Origin: Phytohabitans sp036906915 | Lineage (GTDB): Bacteria > Actinomycetota > Actinomycetes > Mycobacteriales > Micromonosporaceae | Assembly: GCF_036906915.1 (NCBI RefSeq) | Contig: NZ_JBAKHX010000001.1 | Location: forward strand, 372,001 to 436,000 | Direction of reading: 5' to 3' | Length of the DNA: 64,000 nt | Part shown: piece after piece, positions 16,182 to 25,376 of the stretch | Layout: the number at the start of each line of letters is the position of its first letter | Position numbering within the stretch: the first letter of the stretch is position 1 | Position numbers and translations under genes: made by a program | The notes under the pieces: model-generated | Told to the model about the DNA's origin: nothing | Database searches by the model: none | The model's input: the letters and a program-made list of their open reading frames with translations, nothing else

Positions 16182-16649
16182 ATGAAGGACGAACCGCACT
16201 GGCTGAGCCCGGAGGAACAGCGCGCCTGGCGCGCCTTCATCCGCCTGCACCAGAAGCTCACCGCCGCCCTGGGGCGCGATCTTCAGGCGCACGCGAAGCT
16301 GTCCGGCGCCGACTTCGAGATCCTCGTCGCCCTCACCGATATCCCGGAGGGCCGGCAGCGCTTCCAGGATCTGGCCAAGACGATCGACTGGGAACAGAGC
16401 CGCCTGTCCCACCAGATCGCCCGCATGACCAAGCGTGGCCTGGTAGCCCGCGAGGAGTGTGCCGAAGACGGCCGCGGCGCCTTCGTCGTCATTACCGCGG
16501 CCGGCCGCAAGACCATCGAAGCCGCCGCGCCCCACCACGTCGCCACCGTCCGACGCCTGGTCATCGATCGTCTGAGCCCGGACGACCTCGCCGCCCTCGG
16601 CCGGATCTCCGACCACATCCTCGAACAACTCGACAACATCGCACCCTGA
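16182..16649 (+). CDS. MarR-family transcriptional regulator
   Basis: A 155-residue winged-helix regulator of the common actinobacterial type beginning MKDEPHWLSPEEQRAWRAFI. The DNA-binding part is FQDLAKTIDWEQSRLSHQIA followed by MTKRGLVAREE, and the wing is AEDGRGAFVVITAAGRK. An upstream ATG (16152) is in frame, but the 16182 start fits both the family's N terminus and a -10 (TAGACT, 16168) placed for leaderless translation. Divergent from pirin; probably controls both genes through the palindrome between them. Confidence 0.87.
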   Translation: MKDEPHWLSPEEQRAWRAFIRLHQKLTAALGRDLQAHAKLSGADFEILVALTDIPEGRQRFQDLAKTIDWEQSRLSHQIARMTKRGLVAREECAEDGRGAFVVITAAGRKTIEAAAPHHVATVRRLVIDRLSPDDLAALGRISDHILEQLDNIAP

Positions 16650-16676
16650 GCACCGTCGTGAGCGCTGGATGCCGGC

Positions 16677-18998
16677 CTACGTCCAGGCCGCCCTCGGCGT
16701 CGGCTCAGTGACCTCGCGCCAGGTCCGCTGCGCTTGGACCCGTACGGCATCGACGGCGAGGAGCTGCCCAGGGCTACCGGCGGCGCGCTCGCCCGCGTCG
16801 GCGGGCAGGCGCACGGGCGAGTCCGTCGACAGCGGCAGGATGTGCAGGGTAAGCGTGGAGGCTGGCTCGTAGCCGGCGTCGCGGAGGCTGACGAACCATG
16901 GTGAGCCGTCCCAGAAACGGTCGGTGACGGTGCGGCCGTCCAGGCACAACCGCGCCACGTCACCGGCCCAGTCGACGCGCAGCAGGGCATCCTGATCCGG
17001 CTCCCCCGCCCAAGCCGGCAACCGCAGCTCGTAGACCGCGGCCAGCTCATCGAACACGGCAGTCGAGGGTGCGGACTGCCGCGTGTCCCGCTTGCCGTAG
17101 CCGGCCGGAACGGCACTGTGCGCCGGCCGGTGCGGCGTCACGGACACCTCAGCGGCGGCGGGGCGGGCGTCACCCCGCAATGGCAGTGGGCGGAACCCGC
17201 GGCCCGCCGGGTCGTAGACCCGCACATCCGGGGCGGGCCGGGTGGTTCGGGCAACGACGCGTCCGTCCGCGCCCCAGGCCAGATCGTCCTCGGACAGCAG
17301 CAGCCGGCGACCGTCGGTCCCCTCACTCACCCAGGCAGCACGGGCGTCGGTCGCCGACAGGACGAGCACATCGAGTACGTCAGAGCCGCGGGCCAGCCGG
17401 AGTGGCTCCCGGCCGGGCTGGATGGTCCGCACGGCTTGACCGGGGACGGCGAGCTCGACCGGAATTCCCGGTTCAGCGCAGAGCACCAGGGTCGGAACCG
17501 CGCCCGGCAGCAGGGTCAGTACGGAGGCGGTGGCCCAGTCGACGCGTACGCCCCCCACGTCAAGTGCGACGGGCCACCAGGCCAGCGTGCCGGCGGGGAT
17601 GTCGACGGGCTTGGAGGGAAGCAGGAGCTGATCGGTCTCGAGCGTCACCTGGAACTGGGCTCCCCGGTACGTCGGCAGCGTGACGTACGGCTGGTGCCAG
17701 GCCAGGAACAGGAAGCCGCCGCTGCCGTCGCTGCGCAGCGCCCAGCGCAGCGTCGTGGTGTCGTCCACGCCCTCCGGCCGCACCTCCGGCAGGCTGCTGG
17801 GCATGTCCGCCAGGCGCGAGCCGAAGGCGGACAGAAAGGCGTGCTGCCGGCGCAGCTCGGCGTGGGTCGAAGAGAGCGTGCCGGCCTCGCCGATCGGGGC
17901 GTGGAAGTCGTATCCCAGCTCCGGTAGGTCGTTCGGGTAGCCAGTGAGGTGCGACTCCTGCGTGCCATGCTCACCAGGCGGGTTCGTGCCGCCGGCGTAC
18001 ATGTAGTAGCCCTGCCAGGCCGAACCGTTGCCGATCTTGCAGTGGGCCACGGCGGCGATGTCCAGGGCCGAGGGGCGAGGCCTGCGGTGGTACGCGGTGG
18101 CCATGCCGCCGCCGAGCTCGCAGGTGGCCGGCGGAAACAGCTCTGAGGTGCGCGCCGCTGGCGACACGACACCGTCGGAACGTAGGTCCGCGCCGATGCC
18201 CGGGTCGTCCCACGTGTGCGAGAAGAAGAAGTGTTCCCGGAAGGAGGGGTCCCAGGGTGCGTCGGCTTCGACCCAGAAGCCGTCGCCGTAGCCGCCGTAC
18301 AGCGGCATGATCTGCTCTGGAGGCAGCTGCGCGCCGCCCCAAGCCGTGGCAGTCCACAGTGGAGCGGACATCCCGGCCTCACGCGCCAAGCGTTTGAGGG
18401 TCAGCAGGTGGCCCGGCTGGTCGTAGAGCTCGTTGTCCAGCTGGATCGCGAGGATGTTTGCTGGCGTACACCGCCCGGCGAGCGCCGCGCCGAGCTGGCC
18501 GAACCACTCCCGCACCAGTTCCAGGTACGCGGGATCGTCGCTGCGGTGGGCGACCGGCGCCTGCTGCACCCAGTCGGGGAAGCCACCGTTGCGGATCTCG
18601 GCGTGGACCCAGGGTCCTATGCGCAGCGCGACCTCCATGCCGGTCGCGCGGCAGAGGTCGACGAACGCGGCGACGTCGAGGTTGCCGTCGAAGCGCGGGG
18701 CGCCCCGGCGCCGCACGTGATGGATCCAGGGCACATAGCTGGAGACCACCGTGATGCCACCCGAGCGCATGAGCCGCAGCCGCTGCTCCCACCGATCCCT
18801 GGGCACCCGGCTGTAGTGCAGCTCTCCGGAGATCGGGATCCACGGTTGCCCGTCTCGGCACAGGAACCGGCTCGTCAGCGACAGGCCCGCCCGCACGTCA
18901 TCGTGGTTGCACATCTGTGGCGCCCGCTGCGGTGCCGGCCACGTGCGCGATCGGATGGCAAGCGGAGCGACGCGCGCCTGCGCAGCGGCCGGGGGCAT
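16677..18998 (-). CDS. GH35 beta-galactosidase
   Basis: About 773 residues. The start is ATG 18998, with CGAGGAG six bases upstream. The family 35 catalytic barrel is clear: GELHYSRVPRDRWEQRLRLM, GITVVSSYVPWIHHV, RIGPWVHAEIRNGGFPDWV and AIQLDNELYDQ with acid/base Glu190. C-terminal beta domains follow (about 430-773). No signal peptide is present, so it acts in the cytoplasm on imported galactosides. Its galactose product links it logically to the galactonate genes at 4686-8317, though it is 8 kb away and has its own promoter. The DNA before the start (19023-19091) is short and shows no obvious operator. Confidence 0.87.
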   Translation of the reverse strand: MPPAAAQARVAPLAIRSRTWPAPQRAPQMCNHDDVRAGLSLTSRFLCRDGQPWIPISGELHYSRVPRDRWEQRLRLMRSGGITVVSSYVPWIHHVRRRGAPRFDGNLDVAAFVDLCRATGMEVALRIGPWVHAEIRNGGFPDWVQQAPVAHRSDDPAYLELVREWFGQLGAALAGRCTPANILAIQLDNELYDQPGHLLTLKRLAREAGMSAPLWTATAWGGAQLPPEQIMPLYGGYGDGFWVEADAPWDPSFREHFFFSHTWDDPGIGADLRSDGVVSPAARTSELFPPATCELGGGMATAYHRRPRPSALDIAAVAHCKIGNGSAWQGYYMYAGGTNPPGEHGTQESHLTGYPNDLPELGYDFHAPIGEAGTLSSTHAELRRQHAFLSAFGSRLADMPSSLPEVRPEGVDDTTTLRWALRSDGSGGFLFLAWHQPYVTLPTYRGAQFQVTLETDQLLLPSKPVDIPAGTLAWWPVALDVGGVRVDWATASVLTLLPGAVPTLVLCAEPGIPVELAVPGQAVRTIQPGREPLRLARGSDVLDVLVLSATDARAAWVSEGTDGRRLLLSEDDLAWGADGRVVARTTRPAPDVRVYDPAGRGFRPLPLRGDARPAAAEVSVTPHRPAHSAVPAGYGKRDTRQSAPSTAVFDELAAVYELRLPAWAGEPDQDALLRVDWAGDVARLCLDGRTVTDRFWDGSPWFVSLRDAGYEPASTLTLHILPLSTDSPVRLPADAGERAAGSPGQLLAVDAVRVQAQRTWREVTEPTPRAAWT

Positions 18999-19091
18999 GG
19001 CACTCCTCGTGGTCGGGCTCACCGTACGACCTTACAAAGTTCCGAAACAGGGCTCGAAACCTTCCGCGGCGATGCGCGGCCGGCGAACCAC

Positions 19092-20111
19092 TCAGCGTGT
19101 CGGACCGAGGCGGGACCAGCTCCGCTCGTCGGACCAGCGTGAGGCCGGATCGACATAGGCGCGCAGCAACCCACCGAGTTCCGCGTCGCCGCGGCCGCGA
19201 AGTTCGTCGGCCGCGAGCCTGCGGGCGACTCCGGCCAGCACGTCGGCCACCTGGACCCGCGGATCCGTGCGCGAGTCCACCTGCCTGAACCGCAGGAAGC
19301 GGCCCGGTGGCAGCAGTTGCCGCTCGAGCCGCCTGATGCGCCCCTCGGTCAGGGCGGACTGCTCGTCGTGAACGATCGACACATCGGCCTCGCCGTCCCG
19401 GCTCCAATGCAGGATGGTCCTGGCGAGGGCTGGGATCAAGGGTTCCAGGGTCGGTTGCAGGACGTGGTGCTCGAGGATTCGGGTCCGCGCCGCGTAGGCA
19501 ACCGGCCTGGCGCGTCGAAGCTCGTCGAGGATCGCGCCCAGCCGGCTACCCGCGTCGAGTTCCGCGAGCGTCTCGACCAGATTCAGGAACGCGTCCACGG
19601 GCTCACGCACGGTACGGCGTTTCCGCGTCCGGAGCACGGCATTGGACGCCGCCAGGAACGCTTGCCACCGGTCACGGCCGAACGCTTCGGGGCCTTCCCG
19701 GCTGAGTGTGGTCGCCAGTTCGGTGAGCCGCCGGTCGACGACCAGGCCGGCGCTGGTCGCGTCCGCGGACTGCCCGAGGACGAGGTCGAGGACTCTGCCG
19801 ACGACGAAGTAGGACTTGTCGGTGAGGTGGACGAAGGCGTTGCCGTGGATGGGGCTGGCCGGGCCGAGCAGGCTGGTCACCGTAGACCGTGGATCCGAGC
19901 GGAGCACATGTGACGCCTTGTATTCCCGCGCCAGGTGCCCGGCGCGACCGCCGAGCTCGCGCAGGCACTCCGCGGCCGCGTCGACGCTCAGCCGCACACT
20001 GGCGTACGCGATGATGTCCGAGCTCCCGGCCACGAGGTTGGCGCCCTCCCAGCCCGACTCGTCGCAGGCGATCTCGGGAGCTGGCGTGATGGTGCGGTCA
20101 TCCGTCTGCAC
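19092..20111 (-). CDS. DUF3800-like protein
   Basis: A 339-residue soluble protein. The N terminus has ACDESGWEGAN (Asp17-Glu18-Ser19-Gly20) and the C terminus has RVQVADVLAGVARR, the two landmarks of DUF3800 proteins, which have an RNase H-like fold with acidic residues at those positions. The middle is helical and Arg-rich (RTRKRRTVREPVDAFL). DUF3800 genes often occur near mobile or defence elements; here the flanks are a beta-galactosidase gene and a 529-base gene-poor stretch. A nuclease-like role is plausible but not shown. Confidence 0.6.
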   Translation of the reverse strand: MQTDDRTITPAPEIACDESGWEGANLVAGSSDIIAYASVRLSVDAAAECLRELGGRAGHLAREYKASHVLRSDPRSTVTSLLGPASPIHGNAFVHLTDKSYFVVGRVLDLVLGQSADATSAGLVVDRRLTELATTLSREGPEAFGRDRWQAFLAASNAVLRTRKRRTVREPVDAFLNLVETLAELDAGSRLGAILDELRRARPVAYAARTRILEHHVLQPTLEPLIPALARTILHWSRDGEADVSIVHDEQSALTEGRIRRLERQLLPPGRFLRFRQVDSRTDPRVQVADVLAGVARRLAADELRGRGDAELGGLLRAYVDPASRWSDERSWSRLGPTR

Positions 20112-20640
20112 GATGTCCGCATCATCGACCCTTGATCCCCACTTCCGCTACCGGGTTACCGCCGGTCCCGCAGGTCGGCTACCTCTGCGTGTGGTTCCTG
20201 GATGGCACCGCGCCCTGGATCGCGGCCGACCGGGGGCAATCACACCGCTGGGGTGGCGAATGCCTTGCCGGTGAGCCGCACATCCCGTTCTAGCCGCCGA
20301 GCTCGTCGATCTGGGACTTGTCGTGGATATCGCGTCCGATTCATACCCACGACAAGTCCTAAATCGACAGCGACGGCCACCGCATCGCCGAGCGGGACCG
20401 CGTCGAACACCGCAGCCACCGGCCCTACGTCGGCCAGATCCGCGGAGCGAGAGAGCACTTCCTGGGCGGCGAGACCGCGCGGACCCGGACGACCACCTGC
20501 CCAGGCTGCGCCTCAGGCTCAGGCAGCTCAGTCACCTGCAACACCTCAGGGCCGCCGAGCGCGGCGGCGATGACCCCCAGCACGTTGCCCGGTCAGCGTC
20601 GGCCGGCGGCGAGGTCGTCGCGATCGGCACGCCGAAAGGC
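20112..20640. other. 529-base gene-poor stretch with long inverted repeat
   Basis: No reading frame here looks like a real protein. Open frames are arginine/threonine/alanine-rich shadow frames typical of high-GC non-coding DNA. The only clear structure is the 22-base inverted repeat at 20305-20368. On the minus strand the left arm continues as HDKSQIDELGG followed by a stop, which could be the tail of a lost gene. A relic of an inserted element is possible. Confidence 0.4.
20305..20368. repeat. 22-base inverted repeat with 20-base loop
   Basis: GTCGATCTGGGACTTGTCGT... (20305-20326) and its inverse (20347-20368) match at 20 of 22 positions, including a perfect 13-base core GGACTTGTCGTGG. The arms could form a long hairpin or be the abutted ends of a mobile element. 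It lies downstream of the LuxR gene, but the distance (270 bases) and the absence of a T-run argue against an ordinary terminator. Confidence 0.6.
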
Positions 20641-22266
20641 TTATACGAGGCGGTGTTCGAAGGCGAAGGCCGCGGCGGCCGTGCGGGTGGTGACGTCGAT
20701 CTTGGCGAAGATGTTGCTGAGGTGGCGGCCTACGGTCTTCTCGCTGAGCACCAGCTGCTTGGCGATCTCCGGGTTTGTCTTCCCGGCCGCTACCAGTCGC
20801 AGAACCTCGACCTCGCGTTCGGTCAGCCCGCGGGGCAGGGTGGGGTGGATGAGTGCCGCTACCTCGTCTTCGGCGGGCTTCGCGCCGAGGTCCGCGAAGG
20901 CGCGGCGTGCGGCTGCGAGTTCGGCGAGTGCGGATTGGTGGTCGCCGAGGGCGTGCAGGCATCGTCCGAGCAGGACGCGGCAGCGCGCGGTGTCGTACCG
21001 CGCGCCGAGTCGTTCCCACACGGCTCGCTCGCGCCGAAGCAGCGGCAGTGCCGCCGCTGGGTCCTGGGCGGCGAGTGCCGCGGCGGCGCAGGCGTGGTCG
21101 GCGCGGGCCTGCACCGACGGGCAGCCGAAGGCCGCGGCGATCGACCGGAGCTCGTCGGCCAACCCCGCCGCCTCGTCGTGGTGGCCGGCGACGAGCAGGA
21201 TCTCGACCGCGGCGGGCAGCAGCCGGGACCGGTGCACCGGGTCGCCCGCCTCGCTGAGCGTCCGTCGCACCGCAGCGACAGCCGCCGCGACGCGGCCCTG
21301 GGCGAGCCACAACAGTGCCAGCCCTGGCTGCGGTTCGTGACCGAAGGCGGACGCCTGCTCGTACGCCGTCGCGGCCGCGTCGAGGCCTCCGCGCAGGCGC
21401 AGCACGTCGCCGCGTTCGGTCATCGCCAGCCCGGCGGCGTCCATCGTGTCAGCCTGCCGGTAGCGCCGCACCGCGAGATCAAACTCGGTGAGGGCCTCGT
21501 CGAAGGCGCCCTGGGCGCGCATGATCTGTCCGCGGTGTACCGCGCACTGGCCGGTGAACGCGACCATGCCATGCTGCTCGTCACACCAGGCCGTCAGCGC
21601 GGAGGTCCATCGGGCCGCCCGGTCGAAGTCGGCGATCTCCTGGCATCCTTCGATCATGGTGCAGTAGACGTTGCCGGCGAAGATGGTGGAGACCTCGCCG
21701 GCAGCGACGCCGACCATGGCTTCGTCCAGCAGCGCCAGACCCTCCGGTACGTGTCCGCCGTAGAGCAGGATCCGCCCCTGGCTGACCAATCCCATGGCGA
21801 CCAGGTCGGGGTCCGTGAAGCGGCGGCCGTAGTCGGCCACCTGTTGCGCCAGCTCCAGCGCGGTGCCGAAGTCACCGGTGAAGATGTGCCGGAACATGAC
21901 GTGGATGAGCACGTAGCCACGCTCGACGACGTCGCCCGGGACGTCGGTCAACAGGCGCTCCGCGCGGCCGATCCATCCGCCGCCGACCGCGGCCTCGCCG
22001 CTTGTCAGCAGCACCAGGGCCAGCCAGAACGCCACCCGCACGGCCGCGGTCACGTCACCGGTGTCGATGTGCAACTGGTAGGCGCGCTGCAGCGCCTGGA
22101 CGCAGTCGTTGCGCTGGCCCACGAGGTACGCGGCCGTGGCCAGCCGCGTGAAGTCGTCGGCGCCGAGCGAATCGCCGCTGGCCTGGGACAGGCCGCCGTA
22201 GGCGGCCAGCCACTCCCGGCGGTCGTAGGCCGCCCTGGCCCGCAGGAGATCATCGACCACGCCCAT
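20641..22266 (-). CDS. LuxR-family regulator with TPR-like repeats
   Basis: About 541 residues. The long helical-repeat region (TPR-like: YVLIHVMFRHIFTGDFGTAL, CVQALQRAYQLHIDTGDVTA) ends in a LuxR/GerE helix-turn-helix at about 475-541 (LTEREVEVLRLVAAGKTNPE, LSEKTVGRHLSNIFAKI). The ATP-binding domain of LAL regulators is absent. ATG 22266 has GGAGG five bases upstream; an earlier in-frame ATG lies at 22278. It follows the flavin monooxygenase gene on the same strand within about 15 bases, so the two are co-transcribed. Probably controls that enzyme's operon or related genes. Confidence 0.85.
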   Translation of the reverse strand: MGVVDDLLRARAAYDRREWLAAYGGLSQASGDSLGADDFTRLATAAYLVGQRNDCVQALQRAYQLHIDTGDVTAAVRVAFWLALVLLTSGEAAVGGGWIGRAERLLTDVPGDVVERGYVLIHVMFRHIFTGDFGTALELAQQVADYGRRFTDPDLVAMGLVSQGRILLYGGHVPEGLALLDEAMVGVAAGEVSTIFAGNVYCTMIEGCQEIADFDRAARWTSALTAWCDEQHGMVAFTGQCAVHRGQIMRAQGAFDEALTEFDLAVRRYRQADTMDAAGLAMTERGDVLRLRGGLDAAATAYEQASAFGHEPQPGLALLWLAQGRVAAAVAAVRRTLSEAGDPVHRSRLLPAAVEILLVAGHHDEAAGLADELRSIAAAFGCPSVQARADHACAAAALAAQDPAAALPLLRRERAVWERLGARYDTARCRVLLGRCLHALGDHQSALAELAAARRAFADLGAKPAEDEVAALIHPTLPRGLTEREVEVLRLVAAGKTNPEIAKQLVLSEKTVGRHLSNIFAKIDVTTRTAAAAFAFEHRLV

Positions 22267-22281
22267 CGCCGCCTCCATGGA

Positions 22282-23406
22282 TCAGCGTAGGCCCTTCGCG
22301 TCCGCCACGGCGGCGCCTTCCACCGCGCCGTCCGCGCGGGCGACGATCTGGCGGGCGACATAGTCCGCGTCGCGGCCGATCCCCGGGAACACCATCGAGG
22401 CGAACGCGTACTGGAACGACAGGCCGCAGAAGAACAGCCCCGGTGCCACGTCGACGACGCCCCGGTACTCCACCGGCCAGCCGCGCTCGTCCAGAATCGG
22501 TACCCGGATCCAGTCGAAGACCTGCCGGAACCCGGTGCACCAGACGATGTTGCTGACAATCAGGACGCTTCCGTCGCCCAGCACCGGCTGGCCGTCGACC
22601 ACCCCGGTCATCCGCGCCTCCGTCCGGATGACACCGCGACGTTCGAGGTCTGACGGCTTGACCCGCAGGTTCGGCCCGCCGTGAAACCGCACTTCCGGCA
22701 TCGCCTTGCGTCCCATCGGCGTCCGGCGTGTCAACACGTGCCGGAATGCGAAGATTACGACCGGCAGCAACAGATGCGCGCGCCGCGACTCGGGCCGGAA
22801 CGGGATGTTGCCGCGACCGGGTCCGCACAGAGTCGTCTCATGCGTCGGTGCGAGCTCGTAGGCGATGTCCTGCCCGGAGTGCGAGGCCCCCACCACCAGC
22901 ACCGGTCCCGGCTGTAGCTGCGAAGGCCGCCGGTACTGGCTTGAGTGCAGCTGCTTGATCGCTGGCGCTAGCTCGCCTGCGAACTCGGGCACGTTCGGCG
23001 TACGCCCGAAGCTGCCGGTCGCCACGACGACGTTGTCGCAGCTGATCGTCGCATCGCCCACCGTCGCGTCGTACCCGCCGTCGGGCCGCCGCTGTAGGAG
23101 GTCGACGCGGGTATTGGTGCGCACCGGCAGGTCGAACTGCAGCGCATACCGCTCCAGGTAGTCGCCGACCTCGTCCTTTCCCGGAAAGTGCCAGCGCGCC
23201 GCCGGGAATGGCAGGCCCGGCAGCCCGTCGTACTTCGCTGGCGTATACAACCGCAGCGTGTCCCACTGCTGCCGCCAGTTGTCCCCGATCCTCTGGTTGC
23301 CGTCCACAATCAGGAACGACCGGCCGCGCCGCTTGAGGTGGTAGCCGGTGGACAAGCCGGCCTGCCCGGCACCGATGATCAGAGTTTCGACATGTTGGGA
23401 TTTCAT
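22282..23406 (-). CDS. FAD/NAD(P)-binding flavin-dependent monooxygenase
   Basis: A 374-residue two-dinucleotide-fold flavoprotein. The FAD motif GAGQAGLSTG is at about residues 12-21, IGDNWRQQWDTLRLYTPAKY is typical of the YUCCA/flavin-monooxygenase type, VVVATGSFGRTPNVPEFAG follows, and the second nucleotide motif is VVGASHSGQDIAYEL (about 170). The C terminus has WCTGFRQVFDWI and GLFFCGLSFQYAFAS. AGGAGG lies seven bases before the ATG. It is a cytoplasmic NADPH-dependent oxygenase, substrate unknown. The LuxR gene follows almost without a gap. Confidence 0.87.
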   Translation of the reverse strand: MKSQHVETLIIGAGQAGLSTGYHLKRRGRSFLIVDGNQRIGDNWRQQWDTLRLYTPAKYDGLPGLPFPAARWHFPGKDEVGDYLERYALQFDLPVRTNTRVDLLQRRPDGGYDATVGDATISCDNVVVATGSFGRTPNVPEFAGELAPAIKQLHSSQYRRPSQLQPGPVLVVGASHSGQDIAYELAPTHETTLCGPGRGNIPFRPESRRAHLLLPVVIFAFRHVLTRRTPMGRKAMPEVRFHGGPNLRVKPSDLERRGVIRTEARMTGVVDGQPVLGDGSVLIVSNIVWCTGFRQVFDWIRVPILDERGWPVEYRGVVDVAPGLFFCGLSFQYAFASMVFPGIGRDADYVARQIVARADGAVEGAAVADAKGLR

Positions 23407-23520
23407 GGCTGGCCTCCTAGCCTGCGTTGAGCTGACGCTAGGAGTCCGGCAGGGGGCGCCGCGTCGGGCGATCCACCCATCCGTCGACCAGTCGCCGGTG
23501 CGGCAAACACCCCACTGACC

Positions 23521-24549
23521 TCAGCGGCCTCTGGCCACGGGCCTGGCGAACGCCACACCGCCGAGTCCGAGCACGAGCAGCACGATCCCGAAGCGGACCG
23601 TGGTCGTCCGATGGTCCTCTTGCGGCTTGACTGCGGCGGGGCTCTTGCGTGGCGCGTGCACGACCTCGACCGGCGGGGGTGGGGGCGGTGTCGTGGCTGG
23701 CGGCCTGCGGGAGGTCGACCGGATCGGACGCCGCAGCACGGGTGGCGGCCCGGGTGGCGGCACGGCGGCGCTCTGGCGGTCGGCAGCGGGTGTCGGGCTT
23801 GCCGGAGGGCTGGTGGTCGCGCTGGGCGACGGCGCGGGCGGACGCGGCAGGGCGCGGCACCACGCCGCGTCCGAGCCGAGCAGGCCGGGGCTGCGGGCGA
23901 GACGGGTAGCGGCGCCGTCCACCGTGATCCGGTAGAGCGCGCCATCGCCCGGCCGGACGTCCCAATCGCCGAAGCTCGGCAGGCGCGGCAGGTCCGTGCG
24001 GCGGATCACCCGAAGGAACGAGGTGCTCCCCGGGCGTACGTCCACCGCCACCAGGTCGCCGTCGAGCAGGAGCAGGAGACGACCATCGGCGATGGCAGCC
24101 ACGTACGCCCCGGCGACCGGGATGGTCCTCTTGCTGCCCGAACCGGCCCGGACCGGACCGAGGTCCCGGGTTTCACCCTCAGGTGTGATGGCGACGATGT
24201 GCCCGCCGTCCCCGATCGGGTGACCATTTCGCCGGGTCGCCACGCCGATGAAGAGGTGCTGCGTCGCGTCGTACCCGATGGCGTTGACCGTGTGGTCGAG
24301 GCCGGTGTCCCACCTGGTCCGGCCGGTATCCGGATCGACGGCGACGAGCCGTGACGAGTGGTGTCTGCGCACTGTGTGGACCTGATGGAGCCCGCCGGAG
24401 CAGCGGGTCGTGTTCGCCTCGACGGTGGGGCGCGGGCGCGTCACGGCGGCCGGTGCGACGAGTGCGAGAGCACCCCCGGCTGGCAGCAACACGGTCAGGG
24501 ACGCGATCATTCGAAAGCCGACATGTCGCTTTCGCACAGAAGACCTCAT
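23521..24549 (-). CDS. Exported beta-propeller-like protein with C-terminal membrane anchor
   Basis: A 342-residue protein. An N-terminal signal sequence (MIASLTVLLPAGGALALVAP) precedes an extracytoplasmic domain of about 190 residues with repeated strand pairs (RLVAVDPDTGRTRWDTGLDH, HLFIGVATRRNGHP, GHIVAITPEGETRDLG, DGDLVAVDVRPG), in the manner of WD40/PQQ or DUF6923 propellers. A Pro/Ser/Thr-rich stalk (about 235-305) follows, then one transmembrane helix (FGIVLLVLGLGGVAFA) and a short basic tail. The domain is short for a complete propeller. There is no LPxTG motif. Probably displayed on the membrane's outer face. Divergent from the 24599 gene. Confidence 0.65.
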   Translation of the reverse strand: MRSSVRKRHVGFRMIASLTVLLPAGGALALVAPAAVTRPRPTVEANTTRCSGGLHQVHTVRRHHSSRLVAVDPDTGRTRWDTGLDHTVNAIGYDATQHLFIGVATRRNGHPIGDGGHIVAITPEGETRDLGPVRAGSGSKRTIPVAGAYVAAIADGRLLLLLDGDLVAVDVRPGSTSFLRVIRRTDLPRLPSFGDWDVRPGDGALYRITVDGAATRLARSPGLLGSDAAWCRALPRPPAPSPSATTSPPASPTPAADRQSAAVPPPGPPPVLRRPIRSTSRRPPATTPPPPPPVEVVHAPRKSPAAVKPQEDHRTTTVRFGIVLLVLGLGGVAFARPVARGR

Positions 24550-24598
24550 CTACCCTAGAAGTCCAAAGAGCGTCGTTTCATCCTAAGTGGAAAGCCTG

Positions 24599-25342
24599 AT
24601 GAATACATACCTGGTTGGCACGCTCTGGCTGGTCGGCGTATCCATCGCCACCCTCGCGGTCGTGGTAGCCCTGCGGCGCTGGCGCCGCGACTCCGGCCCG
24701 CACGTCGACATCAGCGCGCTGAGTGCGATCTTCTCCCTCGCGGGAATGCTGTTCGCGATCGTGGCCGCGTTCGTCTTCATCGACGTGTGGAGCAACGCCG
24801 CGAAAGCTCGCGACGCCACCTATTCCGAGGCACAGGCCGTGCAGCTGGTGGCCTGGTCGGCGAACGGCATGCCGGAGCCCGACCGCGCCGAGATGGTGAC
24901 GCTCAGCCGGGACTACCTGCGCGAGGTCGTCGGCCAGGAGTGGCCCCGGCAGGCCGCGACAGGCGTGGACGAGAACGCCCGGGGCTGGCACCTGGTGCAG
25001 CAGATGCACGAGGTGGTGGCCCGTAACGCCGAGCGGGCAGAGGACGCGCCGGCCGCCGTGGAGTCCCTACTCCAGGCCCGCCAGGAACGGCTGGCACTGG
25101 CCGACGCGCACATTGGGGAGGCCACCTGGTTCGCGCTGCTGGTTGGCGCGGTGCTGGCGGCACTGCCGATATTCTTCTTCCCGTTCGATCGGGCACTTCC
25201 GCAGCTCGCGCTGACCGCCACGGTGGCCAGTGTGATCACGTTGCTGCTGTTCACGATCCAGCAGATCGAGCGACCGTTCGCGCACGGCAGGGTGCCCGCG
25301 ACCGCGTACGAGCAGACGCTGACCCGGATCACGCCGCCATAG
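24599..25342 (+). CDS. DUF4239-like (bestrophin-like) membrane protein
   Basis: A 247-residue integral membrane protein. Predicted membrane segments lie at the N terminus (YLVGTLWLVGVSIATLAVVV; ISALSAIFSLAGMLFAIVAA) and near the C terminus (FALLVGAVLAALPIFFFPF; LALTATVASVITLLLFTI). Between them is a cytoplasmic helical domain (DVWSNAAKARDATYSEAQAV) typical of DUF4239 proteins. The start is ATG 24599 with GGAAAG upstream; an in-frame ATG at 24587 is less well placed. It stands alone between a divergent exported protein and a phosphatase gene. Function unknown; ion-channel-like activity is suggested only by fold similarity. Confidence 0.7.
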   Translation: MNTYLVGTLWLVGVSIATLAVVVALRRWRRDSGPHVDISALSAIFSLAGMLFAIVAAFVFIDVWSNAAKARDATYSEAQAVQLVAWSANGMPEPDRAEMVTLSRDYLREVVGQEWPRQAATGVDENARGWHLVQQMHEVVARNAERAEDAPAAVESLLQARQERLALADAHIGEATWFALLVGAVLAALPIFFFPFDRALPQLALTATVASVITLLLFTIQQIERPFAHGRVPATAYEQTLTRITPP

Positions 25343-25364
25343 AACGGACCACATCGCCCGCAGT

Positions 25365-25370
25365 TAGGCT
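25365..25370 (+). promoter_or_regulatory. -10 element for leaderless phosphatase gene
   Basis: TAGGCT followed by six bases and the ATG at 25377. The spacing puts the transcription start on the start codon, and no ribosome binding site is present. No clear -35. Confidence 0.5.
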
Positions 25371-25376
25371 GGCGTC

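Noticed and set aside
20202..20640. Plus-strand open frames after the DUF3800 gene
   Set aside because: Thr/Arg/Ser-rich strings such as repeated TATAS, without any family pattern. No promoter or ribosome binding site. Treated as non-coding.
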